Below are positions 56,010 through 64,000 of a DNA stretch of 64,000 nucleotides, piece after piece. Origin of the DNA: Uliginosibacterium sp. 31-16 (lineage in GTDB: Bacteria > Pseudomonadota > Gammaproteobacteria > Burkholderiales > Rhodocyclaceae); NCBI RefSeq assembly GCF_030730865.1, contig NZ_JAVALZ010000001.1:186001-250000 (forward strand), read 5' to 3'. The notes under the pieces are model-generated. The model saw only the letters and a list, made by a program, of their open reading frames with translations, was not told where the DNA came from and did no database searches. Position numbers and translations under genes: made by a program. How positions within the stretch are numbered: position 1 is the stretch's first letter; every line of letters begins with the position of its first letter.

Positions 56010-56456
56010 CTAGAAAGGTTTGGTGATGACAAGAATCAGGATAGCGACGAGGAAAAACACTGGCACTTCATTGAACCAGCGATACCAGACATGACTGCGC
56101 GTGTTGCGGCGCGCGGCAAAATCGCGCAGCAGGCGCGTGCACCAGCCGTCGTAACCCGAAAGCAGAAGCACCAGACCGAGCTTGACCCACAGCCAGTGCT
56201 GCGACCACCAGAGTCCGGAATTATCCAGACCGTTCGAGAACGTGATCGACAAGCCCGCCAGCCAGGTGCCGACATGCAGCGGAATCGAGAAACGCTTGAG
56301 GCGTTGCGCCATGCCCAGCAGGCGGTCGTATTCCGCCACGCTGTCAGCCGGCACCGCGGCCAGATTCACATAGAGGCGCGGCAGGTAGAAGAGCGCCGCA
56401 AACCAGCTGATCACGAAAAACACGTGCAGAGCCTTGACCCACAGATACAGCATCAT
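56010..56456 (-). CDS. hemJ: CopD/HemJ family membrane protein
   Basis: A 148-residue inner-membrane protein with four transmembrane helices. It has the conserved start MMLYLWVKALHVFFVISWFA (His 11) and FYLPRLYVNLA. HWLWVKLGLVLLLSG and the Arg/Asp residues of the HemJ branch are also present. HemJ is the heme-binding protoporphyrinogen oxidase of many proteobacteria. The CopD family also contains uncharacterised proteins, so HemJ function is likely but not proven. Its ATG overlaps the stop of the upstream epimerase-like gene by 4 bases, so the two are coupled. Confidence 0.85.
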   Translation of the reverse strand: MMLYLWVKALHVFFVISWFAALFYLPRLYVNLAAVPADSVAEYDRLLGMAQRLKRFSIPLHVGTWLAGLSITFSNGLDNSGLWWSQHWLWVKLGLVLLLSGYDGWCTRLLRDFAARRNTRSHVWYRWFNEVPVFFLVAILILVITKPF

Positions 56457-57346
56457 CGATTTCCTTGTTGTTGCAATCCAGCACGCGCGGCCCGCAAGCC
56501 ATCGCGCACATCCGCGAAACGCGGCGTCCAGCGCAGTTCGCGCTTGATTCGTGCATTATCCAGCCGGCGCGATTCGCTCATGAAACTCATCGTCATCGGC
56601 GACAGGTGCGCCGTGCATTCGGCACGACTGGCACGCGGCGGACGGGGCAGCCCGAAGATATCCGCCATTGCGTCGTAGTAATCGCCCATCGCGAGGACCG
56701 AATCGTCGCACACATTGAACACGCGCAGGCGCGGTCCGCGAAACAGGGCCAAGCCACAGGCCCGGGCCAGATCATCGGCATGGATGTGGTTGGTGAACAC
56801 ATCATCCTCCGGCCGCAAGACCGGTTCGTCGCGCTCAAGGCGTGCCAGCGACAGGCGCTCCGCCGCATAGATGCCCGGCGCGCGCAGGATGCGCAAGGCG
56901 CAGCCCTGACGGATCGCAAAGGCCCGCAGGCGCAGCTCGGCCGCCACCCGCCGCTGGCCGCGGGCGCTTTGCGGGTGAACCGGACGATGCTCGGAAACCC
57001 GCGCCCCGCCACAATCTCCATACACCCCGCTGGTAGACACATACACGATGCGCCTCAGCGGGCCACCTGCCTGAAGAAGCATGCCCAGCAAGCGCTTCAG
57101 GCGCGGGTCATCAGCGCCCTCATTCGGCGGCGGCGCGCAGAGTAGCAAGGCTTCGGCCAGACCGGCGAGCCGGCGCAGACTGCCTGGCTCATCCAGATCA
57201 CCCATGACCGGCACAGCCCCGGCCGCGCGCCAGGCCGCAGCCGCTTCGGCACGCCGCACCAAGGCGTATACGCGAAAGCGCTGCCGCAACCAGGGCATGG
57301 CGCGCCAGGCCACGTCGCCCGCACCGATGATGAGAAGTCGTTCCAT
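56453..57346 (-). CDS. NAD(P)-dependent epimerase-like (YeeZ-type) protein
   Basis: A 297-residue Rossmann-fold protein of the extended SDR type. It starts with MERLLIIGAGDVAWRAMPWL (modified glycine motif G-x-G-x-x-x), has IVYVSTSGVYGDCGGARVSE and a variable catalytic site. The usual Tyr-x3-Lys is not obvious, since the residues after STSGVYGD do not place a clear Lys, so activity is uncertain. NHIHADDLARACGLALFRG and GDYYDAMADIFGLPRPPRAS match the YeeZ group. A weak repeat-like pair at 57069-57105 lies inside the coding region. It is coupled to the HemJ-like gene. Function is unknown. Confidence 0.85.
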   Translation of the reverse strand: MERLLIIGAGDVAWRAMPWLRQRFRVYALVRRAEAAAAWRAAGAVPVMGDLDEPGSLRRLAGLAEALLLCAPPPNEGADDPRLKRLLGMLLQAGGPLRRIVYVSTSGVYGDCGGARVSEHRPVHPQSARGQRRVAAELRLRAFAIRQGCALRILRAPGIYAAERLSLARLERDEPVLRPEDDVFTNHIHADDLARACGLALFRGPRLRVFNVCDDSVLAMGDYYDAMADIFGLPRPPRASRAECTAHLSPMTMSFMSESRRLDNARIKRELRWTPRFADVRDGLRAARAGLQQQGNR

Positions 57347-57438
57347 GGCAGGATTATCCCATGACCACTCGTCCGGATTGACCCATCAGGCAGGGCTTGG
57401 GCGATAATCCAGCCCATTCCCGTTTCAGTGCATGCCCC

Positions 57439-58461
57439 ATGTCCTTCAAGGTAACCCTGCAGCCCAGCGGCCGCCCTTTCACAGCGCAAGCCGATACATC
57501 CCTTCTGCAAGCGGCCCTGGATGCCGAACTGCTGGTGCCCTACGGCTGCCGCGACGGTGCCTGTGGCGCCTGCAAGGCCAAAATTCTCGAAGGCCAGGTC
57601 GACCACGGCAAGAGCCCCTTCACGACCCTGCCCGAAACCGACCGCGCTGCGGGCATGGCCCTGATGTGCTGTGCCCATGCCCGCAGCGATCTATCCATTG
57701 AATGCCGCGACGTACGCTCGGCGCACGACATCCCTGTGCGCAAGCTGCCCTGCCGCGTACAAAACCTCGAAAAGCTCGCCCCGGACGTGATGCTGCTGCG
57801 CCTGCGCCTGCCGCCCAGCGAGGTCTTCCAGTTCCTGCCGGGTCAGTACGTTGACTTCATGCTCGCCGACGGCCAGCGCCGCAGTTTCTCGATTGCCAGC
57901 GCTGCCCACGCCGACAACAGCCTGGAACTGCATGTCCGCCTGATTCCCGGCGGGCAGTTCACCAGTCATGTGTTCAGTGCCATGAAGGAACGCGACATCC
58001 TGCGTATCGAGGGGCCACTGGGCAGTTTTTCGCTGCGCGAAGACAATACGGCCCCCGTCGTGTTTCTGGCGGGGGGCACCGGTTTCGCGCCGATCAAGGC
58101 CATCATCGAAGACCTGATCGCCCGCGAAATCGAGCGTCCCATCACCCTGTACTGGGGGGCGCGCGAGCGCAGCGGCCTCTATCTGCATGAGCTGGCTGAA
58201 CGCTGGGCACGGCAACGCGCAGATTTCCGCTACGTCCCTGTCATTTCGGAGCAACCGCCGGAAGGCTGGTCCGGCCGGACCGGACTGGTGCATCATGCTG
58301 CCATGCAGGATATCCCCGACATGTCCGGCCATCAGGTGTATGCCTGCGGCGCGCCGGCCATGATCGATTCTGCAAAAAAGGATTTCAGCGAACGCTGTGG
58401 ATTGCCGTTAAGTTCCTTCTATGCAGACGCTTTCACCTTTTCCGCCAATAACCCGGTCTGA
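57439..58461 (+). CDS. Ferredoxin-NAD(P)H reductase fusion (CDP-6-deoxy-glucoseen reductase-like)
   Basis: A 340-residue electron-transfer protein. An N-terminal plant-type 2Fe-2S ferredoxin (~1-90) has ligands in YGCRDGACGACKAKIL and LMCCAHA. The FAD domain at ~100-200 has RSFSIASAAH. The NAD domain at ~205-330 has VVFLAGGTGFAPIKAIIED and YACGAPAMIDSAKKDF. This order matches AscD/RfbI-type reductases, usually named CDP-6-deoxy-delta-3,4-glucoseen reductase. No partner dehydratase for deoxysugars is nearby, so a general electron donor role is equally possible. The start is set at MSFKVTLQPSG. A 14-codon extension is in frame but unsupported. Confidence 0.85.
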   Translation: MSFKVTLQPSGRPFTAQADTSLLQAALDAELLVPYGCRDGACGACKAKILEGQVDHGKSPFTTLPETDRAAGMALMCCAHARSDLSIECRDVRSAHDIPVRKLPCRVQNLEKLAPDVMLLRLRLPPSEVFQFLPGQYVDFMLADGQRRSFSIASAAHADNSLELHVRLIPGGQFTSHVFSAMKERDILRIEGPLGSFSLREDNTAPVVFLAGGTGFAPIKAIIEDLIAREIERPITLYWGARERSGLYLHELAERWARQRADFRYVPVISEQPPEGWSGRTGLVHHAAMQDIPDMSGHQVYACGAPAMIDSAKKDFSERCGLPLSSFYADAFTFSANNPV

Positions 58462-58476
58462 CAGGGAGTCACACTC

Positions 58477-59616
58477 ATGAGTACCGGAGTCCTGATCACC
58501 CGCGAGCCCGTCGTCAACCAGCAACGCGCGATCACCGCCAACCGCCTGATCGTGCACGCACCGAACATCGCTACCGCCCTCCAGACGTTGGAAGGCCTGC
58601 GCCCGCACTGGCCGACCGTGCATCCGGTCTTCATCAGTTTCGGGCGCCTCGTGCCCACCGCCGAACTGCTCGCATGGCAAGCCCCCGAGAGCGCCCTGAT
58701 CGAGATCCCCGCGCCAGCCCTGCAGTACCCGCAGATTCAGGAACTGGTCGGCCAGCTCAATCAGGCAGGCGTACCGCTGGCACTCTCCTGGTATCAGCCA
58801 GGCGCCCAATGGCCGGCCGAGGTGGACTGCCGCTTCTCGCTGGCAGACTCCAACAAGGTCAGCTCTCCAATGGGCGCGCCGGGGCTGCCACTGGCCTGGG
58901 GACTGGCCGATGTACCGGCTTTTGAAAAAGCCGTGCTGCAGGGTTACACCGGCGCGGCCGGTTGGTTCTTCCTGAAGGGCGTCACGCCCGCCAAACAGCT
59001 CGCGCCCTCGCACGCCCAGATCGTGCGTCTGCTCAATCTGGTACGCAACGACGCAGACATCACCGAGATCGAAACAGCCCTCAAGCAGGATGTCTCCCTG
59101 CCCTACAAGCTACTGCGCTACATCAACTCCGCCGGCTTCGGCCTGATGGTCGAGGTGCAATCCTTCCGCCATGCCGTCACCATTCTCGGCCGCGACAAGC
59201 TCAACAAGTGGCTGTCACTGCTGCTCGTCTCCGCCAGCAAGGACCCTGCGGCCCCGGCCGTGATGCAGGCGGCGATTGCGCGCGGGCGGATGATGGAAAT
59301 TCTCGGAGCGCATTTCTTCGACAAGGCCCAGCTCGACAACCTGTTCATCACCGGCGCCTTCTCCCTGCTGGATGTGTTGCTCGGCACCGGCATCGACACC
59401 GTGCTCGAACAGATGACCCTGCCCGAAGCTATCGGCGAAGCCCTGCTGACCGGAGAGGGCGTCTATGCGTCACTGCTCAAGCTGGCGATCACGTCTGAAT
59501 CCTTCCTGCCTGACCAGATGCGCGCCCAGACCGATGCACTGGGCCTGAGCGATCAGCAGGTTTCAGAGGCCCTGCTGCAGGCGGTCGCATTTGCCGATGC
59601 GCTGAGTTTTGGCTGA
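58477..59616 (+). CDS. Degenerate EAL-HDOD (YuxH-type) signalling protein
   Basis: A 379-residue protein. The N-terminal ~165 residues look like a decayed EAL domain (REPVVNQQRAITANRLIVHA, corresponding to the RQPIFD-type start of EAL) but lack a recognisable EAL/catalytic acidic set. The C-terminal ~200 residues are a HDOD domain (ETALKQDVSLPYKLLRYINS and FRHAVTILGRDKLNKWLSLL). The architecture matches YuxH-like proteins, which bind rather than cut c-di-GMP or only scaffold partners. It lies 15 bp after the ferredoxin-reductase gene with no terminator between, so the two are co-transcribed. Function is unknown. Confidence 0.85.
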   Translation: MSTGVLITREPVVNQQRAITANRLIVHAPNIATALQTLEGLRPHWPTVHPVFISFGRLVPTAELLAWQAPESALIEIPAPALQYPQIQELVGQLNQAGVPLALSWYQPGAQWPAEVDCRFSLADSNKVSSPMGAPGLPLAWGLADVPAFEKAVLQGYTGAAGWFFLKGVTPAKQLAPSHAQIVRLLNLVRNDADITEIETALKQDVSLPYKLLRYINSAGFGLMVEVQSFRHAVTILGRDKLNKWLSLLLVSASKDPAAPAVMQAAIARGRMMEILGAHFFDKAQLDNLFITGAFSLLDVLLGTGIDTVLEQMTLPEAIGEALLTGEGVYASLLKLAITSESFLPDQMRAQTDALGLSDQQVSEALLQAVAFADALSFG

Positions 59617-59636
59617 TTTCCCTCTGCCAGCACGAC

Positions 59637-59659
59637 AAAGGGCGCCACGGCGCCCTTTT
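59637..59659 (+). terminator. Intrinsic terminator after the HDOD gene
   Basis: AAAGGGCGC, loop CACG, GCGCCCTTT form a 9-bp stem with a T tract, 21 bases past the stop. Confidence 0.88.
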
Positions 59660-59667
59660 CTTTGCCT

Positions 59668-59782
59668 GCCTGAAGAGCCGCATGCAGCCTTCCTCCGCGG
59701 CACACCCGCCTGAAGAAGACCGCGGCTAGCCAATCTTCGGCTCGCCATGCTGGAGATCCGCGCTGGATGAGGCTTTTCAGGC
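59668..59782. repeat. Dispersed intergenic inverted-end repeat, long form (copy 9)
   Basis: The left end GCCTGAAGAGCCGC (59668-59681) is consensus and the right end GGCTTTTCAGGC (59771-59782) is diverged. The span is 115 nt. It lies between the HDOD terminator and the galE stop. Confidence 0.65.
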
Positions 59783-59784
59783 CT

Positions 59785-60801
59785 TCATGGGTAACCATCC
59801 GGATTCGCGCTCTGCCAGCGCCAGGAATCCGCACACATTTCCTCAATCCCGCGCTCGGCGCGCCAGCCCAGCTTGTCGGCCGCCATCGCCGGGTCGGCAT
59901 AACACTGCGCCACATCACCGCTACGCCGGGCAACGATCTCGAAAGGCACCGGCTTGCCGCTGACCTTCTCAAACGCCCTGACCACATCGAGCACCGAATA
60001 ACCCATGCCGGTGCCGAGATTGACGGTCAGCACGCCCGGGTGCTGCGCCAGATAGTCCAGCGCCTTGACGTGGCCGATCGCCAGATCGACAACGTGGATG
60101 TAGTCGCGCACGCCGGTGCCGTCCGGCGTCGCGTAGTCGCCGCCGAAGACCGAGAGCTTCGCCCGCTTGCCCACCGCAACTTGCGAGACGAAGGGCATCA
60201 GGTTGTTCGGCATGCCGTTCGGGTCTTCGCCGATGCGCCCCGAAGGATGCGCGCCGACCGGGTTGAAGTAGCGCAGCAGCGCCACGCGCCATTCCTTGTC
60301 CACTGCGGCGAGGTCGCTCAGCACGAACTCCATCATCCACTTGGTGCGGCCGTAGGGATTGGTCGGGCCGGTCGGGAAGTCCTCGCGAATCGGCACGCTG
60401 GCCGGATCGCCATACACCGTCGCCGAAGAGCTGAAGACCAGCGTCTTCACGCCCGCCTCGTTCATCGCCTCGGCCAGCGCCACCGTACCGGCAATGTTGT
60501 TCTCGTAATACATCAGCGGCTTGGCCACCGACTCGCCGACCGCCTTGAGCGCCGCGAAATGGATCACCGCGTCGATCTTGTGCGCGGCAAACACCTCGCG
60601 CATCGCCACGCGATCGCGCACGTCGACCTGATGGAAACCCGCCAGCTTGCGCCCGGCCAGCTCCTCGACACGGCGCAGCGATTCGGCCTTGCTGTTGCAC
60701 AGGTTGTCGACCACCACCACCTCATGGCCGCTGGCGAGCAGCTCGACGCAGGTGTGGGAGCCGATGTAGCCGGCGCCGCCGGTGACGAGAACAGTCGTCA
60801 T
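59785..60801 (-). CDS. galE: UDP-glucose 4-epimerase
   Basis: A 338-residue SDR enzyme interconverting UDP-glucose and UDP-galactose. It has the NAD motif VTGGAGYIGSHTCVELL, the FSSSATVYGDP region and the catalytic Tyr-x3-Lys in NPYGRTKWMMEFV, plus YFNPVGAHPSGRIGEDP and GDVAQCYADPA at the C-terminus. It ends the minus-strand sugar-nucleotide run, 12 bp after rmlC. No galK/galT is nearby, so it probably supplies UDP-galactose for surface polysaccharide. Confidence 0.97.
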   Translation of the reverse strand: MTTVLVTGGAGYIGSHTCVELLASGHEVVVVDNLCNSKAESLRRVEELAGRKLAGFHQVDVRDRVAMREVFAAHKIDAVIHFAALKAVGESVAKPLMYYENNIAGTVALAEAMNEAGVKTLVFSSSATVYGDPASVPIREDFPTGPTNPYGRTKWMMEFVLSDLAAVDKEWRVALLRYFNPVGAHPSGRIGEDPNGMPNNLMPFVSQVAVGKRAKLSVFGGDYATPDGTGVRDYIHVVDLAIGHVKALDYLAQHPGVLTVNLGTGMGYSVLDVVRAFEKVSGKPVPFEIVARRSGDVAQCYADPAMAADKLGWRAERGIEEMCADSWRWQSANPDGYP

Positions 60802-60813
60802 CGCTCACATCCT

Positions 60814-61362
60814 TCAGGCGTAGGATTCACACTGCACGAACTTCTGCCCAACTTGGTCCTTGGCCGAGAGCTGCGGGGTGATGCCTTCGAGCGGCCAGTG
60901 CACGCCGACGATGGGGTCGTTCCAGGCGAGGCAGCGCTCGTGCTCGGGCGCGTAATAGTCGGTGGTCTTGTAGAGGAAGTCGGCCGTTTCGGAGAGCACC
61001 ACGAAACCATGTGCAAAGCCGGCCGGCACCCAGAACTGGCGATGGTTCTCGGCGGAGAGCTCGACGCCCTGCCACTTGCCGAAGGTGGGCGAACTACGCC
61101 GCATGTCCACCGCCACGTCCCACACCCGGCCCGCCACCACGCGCACAAGTTTGCCCTGCGCCTGCTGCAGCTGATAGTGCAGACCGCGCAGCACGCCGCG
61201 CTGTGAGCGCGAGTGATTGTCCTGCACGAAATTGACCTTCACGCCGGAGACCTCGGCAAAGGTCTTCGCGTTGAAACTTTCCATGAAGAAGCCGCGTTCA
61301 TCGCCGAAAACCTTCGGCTCCAGAATCAGCAGGCCTTCGAGTTCGCCCTTGATGACGTTCAT
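60814..61362 (-). CDS. rmlC: dTDP-4-dehydrorhamnose 3,5-epimerase
   Basis: A 182-residue cupin that epimerises C3 and C5 of dTDP-4-keto-6-deoxyglucose, the step before RmlD. It has FVQDNHSRSQRGVLRGLHYQ (catalytic His), VAVDMRRSSPTFGKW, WVPAGFAHGFVVLSE and YYAPEHERCLAWNDP. ATG 61362 has AAGGAAAT about 8 bases upstream. It is separated from rmlBAD by about 46 kb and lies between galE and srkA. The rmlBAD set lacks it, so the two loci must be co-regulated for rhamnose synthesis. Confidence 0.97.
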   Translation of the reverse strand: MNVIKGELEGLLILEPKVFGDERGFFMESFNAKTFAEVSGVKVNFVQDNHSRSQRGVLRGLHYQLQQAQGKLVRVVAGRVWDVAVDMRRSSPTFGKWQGVELSAENHRQFWVPAGFAHGFVVLSETADFLYKTTDYYAPEHERCLAWNDPIVGVHWPLEGITPQLSAKDQVGQKFVQCESYA

Positions 61363-61374
61363 GTTCTCATTTCC

Positions 61375-62352
61375 TTAAAACAACCATGGTTCGGCCATGC
61401 GCGGCACCTGGTCGCGCAAGGTGCCGATATGCTCTTCCCACCAGCCACGTGTATTGAACCACGGAAAGGCCACTGGAAAAGCGGGGTCTTCCCAGCGCCG
61501 CGCCAGCCACGCCGCGTGGTGGATCAGGCGCAGGGTGCGCAGGGCTTCGATCAACCCGACCTCTCGTGGATTGAAGTCGGCAAAGTCTTCGTAGCCGGCG
61601 ACCAGATCGCAGAGCTGGCGGGTCATCTCGCCACGCTCGCCAGAGAGCAGCATCCACAGATCCTGCACCGCCGGACCCATGCAGCTATCGTCAAAATCGA
61701 CGAAGTGCGGGCCGGCGTCGGTCCACAGCACGTTGCCCGGGTGGCAATCGCCGTGCAGGCAGAGCTGGCGGACCTCGCCGGCGCGCTCGAAGCTGGCGCG
61801 CACGCCGTCCAGCGCGCCGGTCAGCGCAGCACGATAGGCTTCGCGCAGATCCGCCGGCAGGTGCGGGCTGGCCAGCACGAATTCACCGGGCATGTCGCCC
61901 CAGTTCGCCACGTCCAGCAGGAGTCGATGCTCATAGGCGCGCGTGGCCCCCTGGGCGTGAATGCGCCCGATGAAGCGGCCCAGCCATTCGAGCACTTCGG
62001 GATGATCCAGCTCCGGCGTGCGCCCACCGCGCCGCTCGAACACCGCAACGCGAAAGCCGCCGGCATGCGCCAGGGTGTCGCCGCCGGGCAGGCACATCGG
62101 CGGCACAGCCGGAATCTCGTGCTCAGCCAGCAGTTGCGTGAAAGCATGCTCTTCGCGGATTGCCGCGTCAGACCAGCGCTCGGGGCGGTAGAACTTGGCG
62201 ACGACGAAGCCGCCCTCCTCCAGCCCGGCCTGATAGACGCGGTTCTCGTAGCTGTTCAGCGCCAGCAGGCGCCCGTCGGTGCGGAGCCCCGTCGCATCGA
62301 TAGCGTCCAGCACCCGATCCGGCGTGAGCGTGGAGAAAGGATGAGCGCTCAA
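61375..62352 (-). CDS. srkA: Stress-response kinase SrkA/YihE-like
   Basis: A 325-residue small-molecule-kinase-fold Ser/Thr kinase. In E. coli SrkA (YihE) counteracts MazEF-dependent death under stress. Seen: LNSYENRVYQAGLEEGGFVVAKFYRPERWS (split: LALNSYENRVY and FVVAKFYRPERW), catalytic loop LCLHGDCHPGNVLW and metal motif HFVDFDDSCMG. It is inserted between rmlC (12 bp downstream) and the membrane-protein gene (30 bp upstream) in an otherwise sugar-nucleotide run, so it is probably just co-transcribed. Confidence 0.93.
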   Translation of the reverse strand: MSAHPFSTLTPDRVLDAIDATGLRTDGRLLALNSYENRVYQAGLEEGGFVVAKFYRPERWSDAAIREEHAFTQLLAEHEIPAVPPMCLPGGDTLAHAGGFRVAVFERRGGRTPELDHPEVLEWLGRFIGRIHAQGATRAYEHRLLLDVANWGDMPGEFVLASPHLPADLREAYRAALTGALDGVRASFERAGEVRQLCLHGDCHPGNVLWTDAGPHFVDFDDSCMGPAVQDLWMLLSGERGEMTRQLCDLVAGYEDFADFNPREVGLIEALRTLRLIHHAAWLARRWEDPAFPVAFPWFNTRGWWEEHIGTLRDQVPRMAEPWLF

Positions 62353-62382
62353 TGGGCAACCTCGCTGAAGGCGATGTCGGGC

Positions 62383-63315
62383 TTAATTGCGCACCTTCTC
62401 AGCCTCGAGAAATATCTCGCGATAAGCAACATGAGCAGACGTGAACACCAGCGCAAGTATAGGAATCGAGATCAATGCCACGAGACAGGCCGACAGTAGT
62501 TTCGCAACGCCGGCAAGCAGCGGCGACATCGACGCCAAGTAAGCCAGCAAGTCGCTTGCTTCGTAAAAAATAAGCGTGCCAAGAAAAATCGCCGGAGCAA
62601 TAACAAGAAAAACCGCAGTCAGGCCGGGTTTGATGTTGCGCCAGGAACCCGATCTAGCACAGAACAATGCATCGCCAGGCGATAAGCCGTGAAGCATCAC
62701 CAGTGCCTGACCAAACAGAAAAGCTTGGCAGGAATAGACGGCCCCGGCCGTGAATAGTGCCAAACACAGGAGAAGGCCAAGTGGAGTGGTTAACACAACA
62801 GAGGGGTCAACCAGAGCGGCTCTCGGGAAGAAAAACCGCCCGAACAAAAGCATGAAAACGGCAAAGCCAAACAACAGCAACAGAACACGACCTGCGTATC
62901 GAACGCCAAACCCGAGTTGTTTTCCCCGACAACGCCAAGGCCCGGAAAACAACAGACGTAAATCCAGAGTCCCGTAGCGACCAAGGTTTTCACTTGCCAA
63001 CACCACGCCTCCCGTCAGCAACAACAGCAACACAATTTGCATGAATAGGGGAACGACCATCGGTAATGCATCTTGCAAGAAAAGCACTAGCAACCAAGGC
63101 AAGACACTGACGCCCACATACATCAACAGCATGAGCAGCCATCCGCCTGGCTGCACAGCAAACAGGCGCCACGCGGTGATGCACCAGCGAACACCCCGCC
63201 AGGCGGGCCACGCATTCCCGCGCGGAATCAGCGTCCCCTGAACAAACAGTGGCTCAATCTCATCCTGCAGACTGGCCGTGGGTGGCAGGTAGGGATTGCG
63301 AAGATGCTCTTTCAT
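62383..63315 (-). CDS. BPSS1780-like integral membrane protein
   Basis: A 310-residue protein with about six transmembrane helices, e.g. GWLLMLLMYVGVSVLPWLLV and LLLFGFAVFMLLFGRFFF. The N-terminal polar segment (MKEHLRNPYLPPTASLQDEI) and the plan ARRGVRWCITAWRLFAVQPG-type entry helix resemble the BPSS1780 family. No function is established. Its base composition is visibly less GC-rich than the flanking genes. ATG 63315 has AAAGGG about 9 bases upstream. It follows the guanylyltransferase-like gene by 47 bp, overlapping nothing, and precedes srkA. Confidence 0.75.
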   Translation of the reverse strand: MKEHLRNPYLPPTASLQDEIEPLFVQGTLIPRGNAWPAWRGVRWCITAWRLFAVQPGGWLLMLLMYVGVSVLPWLLVLFLQDALPMVVPLFMQIVLLLLLTGGVVLASENLGRYGTLDLRLLFSGPWRCRGKQLGFGVRYAGRVLLLLFGFAVFMLLFGRFFFPRAALVDPSVVLTTPLGLLLCLALFTAGAVYSCQAFLFGQALVMLHGLSPGDALFCARSGSWRNIKPGLTAVFLVIAPAIFLGTLIFYEASDLLAYLASMSPLLAGVAKLLSACLVALISIPILALVFTSAHVAYREIFLEAEKVRN

Positions 63316-63362
63316 TTCGAAACCCTTTACTCGGACAGGAAGAAGGCCGCCAGAAAAACGAC

Positions 63363-64000
63363 TCACCCGCGCGCATCACCCCAGCGCAGCGGGCAGCGGT
63401 CATCGCCCACGTAGACGGTGTGGCCGGTGCGGTCGACGTAGTAACGCGCCGACACGATCATCTCGGCAAAGGTCATGCTGGCGCCGATGCGGGTGTACTC
63501 GAAGAGCACGCTGCGCACCACCGTCGCGCCCTTGCGGATGTGGCTGCCATGGCCGATCCAGGTCGGGCCGATGATGGTGGCGCCTTCCTCGATTTTTACG
63601 GAAGAGCCGATGTAGACCGGGCCTTCAATGTTCACCTTGTCCCAGTCGATGTGGGTGTTCAGTCCGACGAACACGCCCGGGCGCACTTCCTTGCCGGGCA
63701 TGTCCATCTGCGCCACTTCGCCGCGCAGCACGCGTTGCAGCACGGTCCAGTAGTCGGTAACGCGACCGATGTCGATCCAGTTGAAGAAGCGGTTCTGGGC
63801 GAAGAAGGGCTTGCCCTGTGCCACCAGCGCGGGGAACAGTTCGCTGCCGATGTCATACACCTTGCCGGAGGGCACCATGTCCATCACGGCCGGTTCGAAG
63901 ATGTAGATGCCGGTCGAGGCCAGCGTGCTTTTGGCTTCTTCGGGCGCAGGTTTTTCCTGGAAGGAGATGATCCGGCCGTCTTCGTCCGACACGACGATGC
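63363..64000 (-). CDS. NDP-sugar pyrophosphorylase, mannose-1-phosphate guanylyltransferase-like (partial)
   Basis: The window edge cuts off the N-terminus, including the nucleotide-binding signature. The visible ~212 residues have the sugar-binding middle (IISFQEKPAPEEAKSTLAST and FFNWIDIGRVTDYWTVLQRV) and a left-handed beta-helix (NIEGPVYIGSSVKIEEGATI). A C-terminus ending in RWGDARG follows. This is the layout of GDP-mannose and related sugar-1-phosphate nucleotidyltransferases. The exact nucleotide cannot be told without the N-terminus. It is the most upstream gene of the minus-strand run leading to galE. Confidence 0.85.
   Translation of the reverse strand, partial: IVVSDEDGRIISFQEKPAPEEAKSTLASTGIYIFEPAVMDMVPSGKVYDIGSELFPALVAQGKPFFAQNRFFNWIDIGRVTDYWTVLQRVLRGEVAQMDMPGKEVRPGVFVGLNTHIDWDKVNIEGPVYIGSSVKIEEGATIIGPTWIGHGSHIRKGATVVRSVLFEYTRIGASMTFAEMIVSARYYVDRTGHTVYVGDDRCPLRWGDARG

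Noticed and set aside
57069-57105. GCCTGAAGAAGC and AAGCGCTTCAGGCGC resembling the dispersed repeat
   Set aside because: It lies within the epimerase-like coding frame, has short spacing and weak ends. Likely a coincidence of coding sequence.

Overview
The window is GC-rich chromosomal DNA of a Gram-negative betaproteobacterium. It most resembles the Rhodocyclales/Azoarcus group. The strongest clue is a tRNA-Ile(CAU) gene split by a ~204-nt group I intron whose core closely matches the Azoarcus pre-tRNA-Ile ribozyme as I remember it. The short betaproteobacterial H-NS-like protein, the yggS-proC-yggT-yggU block beside pilT/pilU, and the rpsU-yqeY-dnaG-rpoD operon fit this placement. There are no phage genes, insertion sequences or CRISPR arrays, and all complete genes look intact.

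Layout. 1-9.5 kb: a hypothetical protein, an MFS/nucleotide-carrier-like transporter, a BI-1 family protein, a YegD-like Hsp70, an autotransporter with an unusual compact passenger, succinate-semialdehyde dehydrogenase and a 5'-nucleotidase. 9.6-15.4 kb: a CHASE-PAS-GGDEF protein, rmlBAD (dTDP-rhamnose, without rmlC) and an unassigned secreted protein. 15.7-22 kb: metY, moaA-mobA, a chemoreceptor and an MFS exporter. 22.2-26.2 kb: a proA-71aa-chalcone isomerase-like-ogt-xerD run and an H-NS-like gene. 26.3-33.6 kb: folB/plsY, tsaD, the macromolecular-synthesis operon and the intron-bearing tRNA.

33.7-45.1 kb is a complete glycogen cluster. glgP, glgB, glgX and malQ lie on the minus strand and glgC-glgA on the plus strand. 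Together they make ADP-glucose, polymerise, branch, phosphorolyse, debranch and recycle maltodextrins. 45.3-49.7 kb holds tRNA-fMet and tRNA-Thr, then a sensor kinase with an N-terminal receiver, a NarL-type regulator and a diguanylate cyclase. 49.8-54.5 kb holds yggU-yggT-proC-yggS divergent from pilT-pilU. 54.7-59.6 kb holds an RlmL-type methyltransferase, HemJ-like and YeeZ-like proteins, a ferredoxin-reductase fusion and a degenerate EAL-HDOD protein. 59.8-64 kb is a sugar-nucleotide run on the minus strand: a mannose-1-phosphate guanylyltransferase-like gene cut by the window edge, a membrane protein, srkA, rmlC and galE.

Two structures stand out beyond ordinary genes. One is the group I intron in tRNA-Ile, whose host tRNA has an overlong D-loop and an odd position 48. 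The other is a family of intergenic elements of about 75 or 115 nt, bounded by GCCTGAAGAGCCGC and its reverse complement. It occurs at least eight times and I do not recognise it as a named repeat family.
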